Below, one piece after another: positions 1 to 6,785 of a DNA stretch of 6,785 bases. The DNA lies in contig DOMU01000113.1 in the NCBI GenBank assembly GCA_003509305.1, positions 516 to 7,300 of the forward strand, read 5' to 3'. The position numbers and the translations under genes were made by a program. The notes beneath the pieces are model-generated. The model saw only the letters and a program-made list of their open reading frames with translations. It made no database searches and was not told where the DNA came from. Numbering within the stretch: the first letter of the stretch is position 1; each line of letters begins with the position of its first letter. Origin of the DNA: Desulfobulbaceae bacterium. GTDB lineage: Bacteria; Desulfobacterota; Desulfobulbia; Desulfobulbales; Desulfocapsaceae.

Positions 1-746
1 ACGCCGGTGCCGTGGTCGATGAAAAAACCCTCGCCGATAGTGGCGCCTGGATGAATATCGATACCGGTCAGGTTGTGGGCGTATTCGGTCATGATGCGCG
101 GGATGATCGGCACCTTCAGCAAAAACAACTCGTGGGCCAGGCGGTAGATGGAAATGGCCAACAGGCCGGGATAGCAGAAAACGACTTCATCCTGACTGGC
201 GGTGGCTGGGTCGCCGTCAAGCGCCGCCTGGATGTCGGTGGCCAAGAGATCGGTCAGGCGCGGAAAACTCTCGATGCAGGCGATGGCCATGTGATGACTG
301 CGCCCCTCGCAGTTGGTGCAGGGCTGGTTGTTGCGGCGGCAGTCGTGGCGGATGGCCAGGGCGATCTGTTCGACCAATTTGTCGTAAAATTCGCCGATTT
401 CCTGCCCGATATAGTATTCAACATTCCCGGCGTGCAATCGGGTCTTCGTGAAGTAGCCAGGAAAGAGAATGCGCCGCGCCTGCCTGACGATGGCCATAAT
501 TTTTTCCTGTGATGGGATGAAGACCGGGCTGATCTCCTCGCAACTTTCCTTGGCGTGTTTCGACAAGAGCAGTTGCCGCACCACGGCGGGCAGCCTGCCA
601 TACTGGCTCTGGTTTTCCTCGCGGGCATGATCGCAGGGTTCACAGGCGTCGCAGGGCAGGGGCGAAGCGCAGGATGAGGGGTCACGGACATCACAGGCCA
701 GCGTCACTTGATCGCCCGCCTTCGGGATATGAATATTGCCGCTCAT
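1..746 (-). CDS. cysE: Serine O-acetyltransferase, long form (3' end off the window)
   Basis: The enzyme acetylates L-serine with acetyl-CoA to give O-acetylserine, the cytoplasmic precursor of cysteine. The first 248 residues are visible, and the gene runs off the left edge inside the left-handed beta-helix. Residues ~85-225 form the helical N-terminal domain, ending in an EYAHNLTGIDIHPGATIG stretch. The hexapeptide region then starts, with Asp230 (DIHPG) and His245 (IDHGTG). Their 15-residue spacing matches the catalytic Asp143/His158 pair of E. coli CysE. The N-terminus is about 85 residues longer than E. coli CysE, as in the long-form enzymes I recall from Bacteroidetes and Desulfobacterota. 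It carries cysteines 18, 26, 32, 35 and 38, and a second cluster lies at 136, 143 and 146. The ATG at 746 has a good AGGAG and lies 2 bases after the TPR gene stop, so the two genes are probably co-transcribed. No cysK-like partner is visible. Confidence 0.93.
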   Translation of the reverse strand, partial: MSGNIHIPKAGDQVTLACDVRDPSSCASPLPCDACEPCDHAREENQSQYGRLPAVVRQLLLSKHAKESCEEISPVFIPSQEKIMAIVRQARRILFPGYFTKTRLHAGNVEYYIGQEIGEFYDKLVEQIALAIRHDCRRNNQPCTNCEGRSHHMAIACIESFPRLTDLLATDIQAALDGDPATASQDEVVFCYPGLLAISIYRLAHELFLLKVPIIPRIMTEYAHNLTGIDIHPGATIGEGFFIDHGTG

Positions 747-748
747 GT

Positions 749-1318
749 TCACTCCTTTTTTGTCGTCAGTTCACTGACCAGGTCGACGACCTTGCGTCCA
801 TCCGGGGTCTTCGCATCCGGGTTGATCGCCAGAAGCTCGCGCCAACTGGCCACGGCCTCGTCAGGTTTATTCATCTCAAACAGCACCACGCCCTTGTTGA
901 AGCGGCATTGCTGATGCCGGGTATCGAGCGAGCGGGCCTTGTCGAAGGCGGCGATGGCTTCGTCCGTCCGTCCGGCGGCGTGGTACATGGTGCCGAGATC
1001 GGTATAGAGATTGGCGTCGCCGTCATGCAGGGCCAGCGACCGCTTGTATGCCCGTATTGCTTTTTCCGCCTGACCAGAGTCATAATACAGGTGGCCAAGA
1101 TGCAGCCAGGACTCGTAATTGTCCGGCTTGGCCGTGACGTCCGCCTCAAGACGTTGGATTGCCGCCGCCTGGTCTGACTTTTCACCGCTGATAGCCTCAT
1201 TCGCTGGGTGCAGTTTATAGACGGCGAAGCCAACGCCGGCGATAAATCCACAGAGAAAAATGATCGCCCAGAGTAGAATGGGCCAGCCTTTGCCGGAAGG
1301 GGACGATGAATTGGACAT
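749..1318 (-). CDS. Membrane-anchored TPR protein
   Basis: A 189-residue protein with one predicted transmembrane helix at residues ~12-34 (GWPILLWAIIFLCGFIAGVG) after a short polar N-terminus. The linker is followed by three tetratricopeptide repeats at ~67-100, 101-134 and 135-168. Repeat signatures are visible (WLHLGHLYYDSGQAEKAI, LYTDLGTMYHAAGRTDEAI, FNKGVVLFEMNKPDEAV). TPRs bind protein partners, and the anchor should place them on one face of the inner membrane, most likely the periplasmic side. The architecture resembles the TPR part of CcmH/NrfG-type cytochrome c assembly proteins, but no cytochrome genes are visible, so I give no specific function. The start at 1318 is chosen because the hydrophobic helix follows directly. 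A longer reading to 1570 would cover the divergent promoter region and part of the phosphorylase gene. The ATG has no clear Shine-Dalgarno sequence. Confidence 0.85.
   Translation of the reverse strand: MSNSSSPSGKGWPILLWAIIFLCGFIAGVGFAVYKLHPANEAISGEKSDQAAAIQRLEADVTAKPDNYESWLHLGHLYYDSGQAEKAIRAYKRSLALHDGDANLYTDLGTMYHAAGRTDEAIAAFDKARSLDTRHQQCRFNKGVVLFEMNKPDEAVASWRELLAINPDAKTPDGRKVVDLVSELTTKKE
752..756 (-). promoter_or_regulatory. Ribosome binding site of the serine acetyltransferase gene
   Basis: On the minus strand AGGAG follows a run of A residues and lies 6 bases before the ATG at 746. It is inside the last codons of the TPR gene, whose TGA is only 2 bases from that ATG. It fixes the acetyltransferase start, even though this places an unusual cysteine-rich segment at the N-terminus. 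Confidence 0.75.
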
Positions 1319-1360
1319 GGCGCGAAGCGGCGTTGGTTGAGGATTTACGGTTTTCCCGAA

Positions 1361-1390
1361 AGTATACTCATGCTGGATGGGGATTGTTGA
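1361..1390 (-). promoter_or_regulatory. Candidate sigma70 promoter for the TPR-cysE unit
   Basis: On the minus strand TCAACA (1385-1390) and TATACT (1361-1366) are separated by 18 bases and would give a leader of about 35 bases. The -10 matches the consensus at 5 of 6 positions and the -35 at 4 of 6. This is a pattern match only. Confidence 0.35.
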
Positions 1391-1433
1391 GCATACCATG
1401 AGGCGGGCCAGCCGCCAAGGTTCGCCGCCGGTC

Positions 1434-1461
1434 TTGCTTCGGCGTTCGGTTTTTATATACC
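1434..1461 (+). promoter_or_regulatory. Candidate promoter for the phosphorylase gene
   Basis: TTGCTT (1434-1439) and TATACC (1456-1461) are 16 bases apart, leaving a leader of about 35-40 bases before the ATG at 1506. Both boxes are weak matches. The TATAAC at 1487-1492 is a better -10 by sequence, but it would start transcription inside the ribosome binding site, so I prefer the upstream pair. Confidence 0.25.
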
Positions 1462-1492
1462 AATCGCTTACATCACCGATTTTTCCTATAAC

Positions 1493-1500
1493 GAGGAGGG
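1493..1500 (+). promoter_or_regulatory. Strong ribosome binding site of the phosphorylase gene
   Basis: GAGGAGGG ends 5 bases before the ATG at 1506. It is a near-ideal Shine-Dalgarno sequence and decides the start against the in-frame ATG at 1377, which lies in the divergent promoter region. Confidence 0.85.
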
Positions 1501-1505
1501 ACATT

Positions 1506-4013
<2,508 letters not shown>

Positions 4014-4056
4014 GGCCAGTGCCGCGCCGACAGGGGAGTCACAAAAAGCCGGAGGA

Positions 4057-4072
4057 AGGATGAGAACATCCT
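4057..4072. other. Small hairpin in the convergent intergenic gap
   Basis: AGGATG-AGAA-CATCCT forms a 6-bp stem with a 4-base loop, midway between the ends of the phosphorylase and usp genes. It is followed on the plus strand by an A-rich stretch with three TGAAA units. No proper T-tract follows on either strand, so a bidirectional terminator role is only suggested by its position. Confidence 0.3.
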
Positions 4073-4088
4073 GAAATGAAAAATGAAA

Positions 4089-4574
4089 TTACACTTCCAT
4101 GCGACAGGTATAGGGGTTGATGGTCAACACCGGGCAGGCGGCCGAGCGCACCACCTTGTCGGCAATGCTGCCGAAAACGATTTTTTCCATGCCCTTATAG
4201 CCATGCGTGCCCATGATGATCATGTCGCAACCAATCTCGTTCGCGAAATTGATTACTCCCTCGCCAATATCACCATTGACCACCCGCCACAGCACCGAGT
4301 TCACGCCATATTCCTGACAATGTGGTTTGATCTGCTCGGCGAAATCGGCCATTTTTTGTTCGGCGCCTTCCATCAGGTCGTGTTCGAGTTTCGGCATACT
4401 CATCTGGGGCATGAAAAAACCGGAGTAGTCCTCGAAATTGTGCACGACAAAAATCAGGTGCAGGACGGCGCCGAATTTACCGGCGATATAAGCCGCCGAC
4501 TCGGCGATGAGCTGGGAGTTTTCCGAAAAATCAATGGGGACAACGACTTTCTGTACACTGGCAATTTTCCGCAT
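4089..4574 (-). CDS. Universal stress protein, ATP-binding UspA type
   Basis: A 161-residue single-domain Usp, a family of small cytoplasmic, usually dimeric proteins raised under starvation and other stress. The first strand VVVPIDFSENS carries Asp15, the usual adenine-side residue. The C-terminal part has the full ATP-binding signature G-2x-G-9x-G-S (Gly122, Gly125, Gly135, Ser136; GTHGYKGMEKIVFGS). It then ends in the typical VVRSAACPVLTI strand. Presence of the loop suggests an ATP-binding member rather than the non-binding E. coli UspA subgroup. The loop after strand 2 (~47-66, with FFMPQMSMPKLEH) is of a kind I recall from Desulfobacterota Usps. The ATG at 4574 is supported by AAGGAG 6 bases upstream. 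The gene converges with the phosphorylase gene and lies 114 bases downstream of the HAD gene on the same strand, so it may have its own promoter. Confidence 0.95.
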   Translation of the reverse strand: MRKIASVQKVVVPIDFSENSQLIAESAAYIAGKFGAVLHLIFVVHNFEDYSGFFMPQMSMPKLEHDLMEGAEQKMADFAEQIKPHCQEYGVNSVLWRVVNGDIGEGVINFANEIGCDMIIMGTHGYKGMEKIVFGSIADKVVRSAACPVLTINPYTCRMEV

Positions 4575-4580
4575 GGCAAT

Positions 4581-4586
4581 CTCCTT
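4581..4586 (-). promoter_or_regulatory. Ribosome binding site of the usp gene
   Basis: AAGGAG on the minus strand, 6 bases before the ATG at 4574, fixes the usp start. Confidence 0.8.
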
Positions 4587-4637
4587 CAGGTAGATGTGAA
4601 CCAGCCGACAATCGTTGGTATTTGCTCAATGTTTTTA

Positions 4638-4666
4638 ATTGTCCCATATGGGGGCGTCTGGCGCAA
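4638..4666 (-). promoter_or_regulatory. Possible usp promoter in the HAD-usp gap
   Basis: On the minus strand TTGCGC (4661-4666) and GACAAT (4638-4643) are 17 bases apart. The pair flanks a perfect 10-base palindrome CCCATATGGG (4643-4652) that could be an operator or chance. Both boxes are weak. Confidence 0.2.
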
Positions 4667-4688
4667 GCCTTTCGGCAAAACAGTCCGC

Positions 4689-5465
4689 TCAGGTCGTGCC
4701 GACAGTATCCTCGGCAACGGTTCCGCCCGTGGCTTCAAGAAAACGCACCGCTTCGAGTAATTCTGGAAAATCGTAGATGATATAATCCGCCTCGGCGCCG
4801 CGGCTGCGCTGGTCACCTTGGTTCGATTTGAAAAAGACTGTTTTCAGGCCCGCTGTTTTGGCGCCGAAGACATCGCGGTACATGTCGTTGCCGATAAAGA
4901 TCACTTCCGTCGCCGTCAGGCCCATCTTTTCAAGTATCAGGGCGAACAGGCGCGGGTCCGGCTTGCGGTAGCCGAAATCGCTGGAGATGAGCACGGAATC
5001 GAAATAACCGTTCAAACCGGCTGAATACAGTTCCGGCAACCCCCAGACGCTTTGGCCATCGGAGAGCGCCGCCAGCCGGTATTTCGGCTTCAGCGCATTC
5101 AGCGTCGCCAGAACACCCGGATACAGCTCCAGCCTGAAGCGTGAGACAGCGCGGAAAATCTCGGCGCAAATGCCAGGTAACAGGCGCAATTTGGCCGATG
5201 GCAATTTCTTCGTATACGAGGACGCGCATTCGCCGATGATTTCCCTGAAGATGGCCACCACGTCGAATTCCGGGAACTCCTGGCCACTTTCGCGGCGCTG
5301 CCGTTTGTTGGTGGCGAAGTACAACTCGCGCAACTCGTCCGGACGTAAGGCGATTCCCTGATAAGCAAGAAAATTGGCCAGTGCCCGGTAAATTTCATCA
5401 TGACCTTCATTGGTCAGGATATCGGTCGTCGTGCCGTTAATGTCAAAGATCAAACCGCGGATCAT
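4689..5465 (-). CDS. HAD-superfamily hydrolase with DxN motif I
   Basis: A 258-residue HAD hydrolase with a C1-type helical cap (~17-115), close to the COG1011 phosphatase-like group. Visible motifs are: motif I FDINGT with nucleophile Asp8; motif II Ser135 in LAALSDGQ; motif III Lys168 in FGYRKPDPRLF; motif IV GNDMYRD with Asp194 and Asp198. The residue two after the nucleophile, normally the general acid/base Asp in HAD phosphatases, is Asn10. From memory, DxNGT proteins of this type with the same GNDMYRD motif occur in Desulfobacterota, so Asn may be normal for the family rather than a defect. The substrate is unknown. The ATG overlaps the ParA-like gene stop (ATGA, 5465-5462) with no strong Shine-Dalgarno sequence, which suggests translational coupling. 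Confidence 0.92.
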   Translation of the reverse strand: MIRGLIFDINGTTTDILTNEGHDEIYRALANFLAYQGIALRPDELRELYFATNKRQRRESGQEFPEFDVVAIFREIIGECASSYTKKLPSAKLRLLPGICAEIFRAVSRFRLELYPGVLATLNALKPKYRLAALSDGQSVWGLPELYSAGLNGYFDSVLISSDFGYRKPDPRLFALILEKMGLTATEVIFIGNDMYRDVFGAKTAGLKTVFFKSNQGDQRSRGAEADYIIYDFPELLEAVRFLEATGGTVAEDTVGTT

Positions 5466-6472
5466 ATCACCATACCTATTTTACCGGCGATTTTAATAGC
5501 TAAGGTATTGAAATCCTTTCTCGCGTCTTGTACCGCCCCCGCATGGCTACCGATGGCGCCATCCGCCGAGGTAAGACTAAAAATAGGTTTCCTATGTTCC
5601 TGCGCCATGGGAATCAGGCTGCGGTAATGCTTGATTGTGGCTAAACAATAGGGATCATTCTCTTGTTTTCCCCCCGCCTCTGGCGGTTGCCCAAGCACCG
5701 CTTCCCGGTATACATCGGGAATGCGGTGAATCCATTTATCATAGGCTTTCACTGGGCGGTCCAGTCGTACCATGTATTGTTGACAGAGATAGCCTATGGC
5801 TTCCATTTTTCCTTCGGGCAGATGGAAATCTGGATAGCGCTTCTTTTCACTGCTTGATTCCCAGTTATCCAATCTTTTTTTCCAACTCTGCCGCCAGCTT
5901 TTCAACGCCGGGCCAAGGTTCTTCAAACCCTGCAAAGAGAAAAGATCGGCACCGAGAGGAATGGCCACATAATCGGCGGCGATGAGCGCGGAACGATTGA
6001 TGGCGCCCAGATTGGGGCCAATATCGGCTAAAATAATAGCCGCCTCAACTTTATCTGCGGCCATCTGCATAATCTGCCAGAAAGAACTCAGTATCCGCAT
6101 GGGGCGATATAAATTGCTATCCAGACTCTTCGGCCAAACATCGGCCAGCTCGCCTTCATAATCGGATAGTCTGACATCACCGGCCAGCAAATAGAGATCG
6201 GTTCCCACATTCTGAAGCACTGGCTCCTTTATGTCCCCCATGTCGGTAATAGGCTGAACACATTGATAAATTGTCGATCCATCAGTTTTCTCCCAGACTT
6301 CTTCAATACGCTCCTCATCAAGAAAAAATGCCGTCAGATTGGCCTGGGGATCAAGGTCGGCAATAACAACCCGTTTGTGCAGGCTGGCAAACATCCAGGC
6401 CAGATGATAGATGAGGGAGGTCTTGCCAACACCGCCTTTGTTGTTGAAAAACGTCAGCACAGGACTTGTCAT
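5462..6472 (-). CDS. Extended ParA/MinD-type ATPase
   Basis: A 336-residue P-loop ATPase of the ParA/Soj group. It has a deviant Walker A KGGVGKTS (12-19) with signature Lys12 and catalytic Lys17. The following ADLDPQANLTAFFLDE (38-53) holds the Walker A' aspartates, and Walker B is IILADIGPNLG with Asp150. These predict ATP-dependent dimerisation, often with non-specific DNA binding. It is about 80 residues longer than the chromosomal ParA Soj. The extra region (~195-336) contains RLDRPVKAYDKWIHRIPDVYREAVL and LATIKHYRSLIPMAQEHRKPIFSL, which are not in standard partition ATPases. No N-terminal helix-turn-helix of the P1/F ParA type is present. No parB or parS-like repeat is visible. It overlaps both neighbours by ATGA, so all three are probably made from one message. 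A role in plasmid or chromosome partition is unproven; a regulatory or defence role is equally possible. Confidence 0.92.
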   Translation of the reverse strand: MTSPVLTFFNNKGGVGKTSLIYHLAWMFASLHKRVVIADLDPQANLTAFFLDEERIEEVWEKTDGSTIYQCVQPITDMGDIKEPVLQNVGTDLYLLAGDVRLSDYEGELADVWPKSLDSNLYRPMRILSSFWQIMQMAADKVEAAIILADIGPNLGAINRSALIAADYVAIPLGADLFSLQGLKNLGPALKSWRQSWKKRLDNWESSSEKKRYPDFHLPEGKMEAIGYLCQQYMVRLDRPVKAYDKWIHRIPDVYREAVLGQPPEAGGKQENDPYCLATIKHYRSLIPMAQEHRKPIFSLTSADGAIGSHAGAVQDARKDFNTLAIKIAGKIGMVI

Positions 6473-6785
6473 AGTTTACCTCGCAAAATACAGACAACGG
6501 CACTCTGATTGACTTCAAATTCCGGTTTTGGATTGCCATTGTCCGCCATCGCTCGTTCCGCCGTGGCGATGCCTCGGCCAAAAGCCTGAATAAAACCAAA
6601 GGTCTTCAAAGTATCGGCAATATTGGGATTGCGATAGTCGGTGATGCCGGGCTTGGCAAAATTCTCGATGGTGACATTGCCATACGGCCCGCCTGGACTA
6701 TGGATTTCGATCCGGTCGTTGAACCAATAGATGCGAACCGGCGCATTGGTGCTTTCATAGATGCGATGCAACACGGCGTTGTACA
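6469..6785 (-). CDS. C-terminal part of a COG2865-like ATP-binding regulator
   Basis: The last ~105 residues of a protein whose 5' end lies beyond the right edge; the reading frame is open to the window end. The sequence begins YNAVLHRIYES, continues RIYWFNDRIEIHSPGGPYGNVTIENF, then RNPNIADTLKTFGFIQAFGRGI, and ends PEFEVNQSAVVCILRGKL. This order fits the GHKL-type HATPase_c_4 domain: an N-box (NAxxHR), a DRIEIHSPGG nucleotide-binding loop, and a conserved RNPxIAxxL...G.G helix region. In complete family members this domain follows an AlbA_2/Schlafen-like domain that may bind nucleic acid, but that part is outside the window. The GTG at 6774 is internal, because homologous sequence continues upstream of it. 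The TGA overlaps the ParA-like gene ATG. The protein is more likely a regulator or effector ATPase than a histidine kinase. Confidence 0.85.
   Translation of the reverse strand, partial: YNAVLHRIYESTNAPVRIYWFNDRIEIHSPGGPYGNVTIENFAKPGITDYRNPNIADTLKTFGFIQAFGRGIATAERAMADNGNPKPEFEVNQSAVVCILRGKL
6478..6482 (-). promoter_or_regulatory. Ribosome binding site of the ParA-like gene
   Basis: GAGGT on the minus strand lies 5 bases before the ATG at 6472, inside the last codons of the upstream regulator gene. It supports both the start and independent re-initiation at the ATGA overlap. Confidence 0.65.

Noticed and set aside
12..512. A 166-codon open frame on the plus strand opposite the serine acetyltransferase.
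   Set aside because: The opposite strand encodes the conserved acetyltransferase. This frame is an unrelated low-complexity Gly/Ala/Val-rich shadow.
254..694. A 146-codon minus-strand frame overlapping the acetyltransferase gene.
   Set aside because: It is Arg/Ser/Pro-rich, in a different frame from the clear acetyltransferase reading, and has no domain. The acetyltransferase frame is open throughout, so it does not indicate a frameshift.
1402..1416. GGCGG-GCCAG-CCGCC inverted repeat in the divergent promoter region, considered as an operator.
   Set aside because: The stem is only 5 bp, in GC-rich sequence where such repeats are common by chance. It has no second copy in the window.
1377..1505. 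In-frame upstream extension of the phosphorylase to the ATG at 1377.
   Set aside because: It has no ribosome binding site and covers the divergent promoter region. The added residues do not resemble the family N-terminus, and a strong GAGGAGGG precedes the ATG at 1506.
4660..4688. A GCC-GAAA-GGC mini-hairpin just after the HAD stop on the minus strand, considered as a terminator.
   Set aside because: The stem is only 3 bp and no T-tract follows, so it does not qualify as an intrinsic terminator.
4083..4760. A 225-codon plus-strand open frame over the usp gene.
   Set aside because: It is antisense to the intact Usp domain and its well-placed ribosome binding site, and has no family resemblance of its own.

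Overview
The window looks like chromosome from a Gram-negative bacterium with roughly 50-57% GC by hand spot-counts. The long-form serine acetyltransferase, the UspA-type stress protein and the HAD phosphatase resemble, from memory, proteins of the Desulfobacterota (former Deltaproteobacteria). That placement is inference only; no rRNA or other marker gene is present. The window is densely coded: seven protein genes, two of them cut by the window edges, and no gene-free stretch over 300 bases. The longest gap is 187 bases (1319-1505). I see no tRNA, rRNA, CRISPR array, insertion sequence or attachment site.

Layout. (1) 1-1318, minus strand: a two-gene unit. A membrane-anchored TPR protein (749-1318) is followed after 2 bases by a serine O-acetyltransferase (1-746), whose 3' end is off the left edge. 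(2) 1319-1505: a divergent promoter region. (3) 1506-4013, plus strand: a complete alpha-glucan (glycogen) phosphorylase with all key residues. (4) 4089-4574, minus strand: an ATP-binding type universal stress protein, convergent with the phosphorylase. (5) 4689-6785, minus strand: three genes joined by two ATGA stop/start overlaps. In transcription order these are the C-terminal part of a COG2865-like GHKL ATP-binding regulator (5' end off the right edge), an extended ParA/MinD-type ATPase, and a HAD hydrolase with Asn in place of the second motif I Asp.

Functionally, regions 1, 3 and 4 are housekeeping: cysteine precursor synthesis, storage-glucan breakdown and stress response. Region 5 is the least ordinary part. 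The two ATPase genes look like an accessory module of unknown role, somewhat more AT-rich than the phosphorylase gene. The HAD gene may be a functional third member or an older neighbour that became translationally coupled to them.
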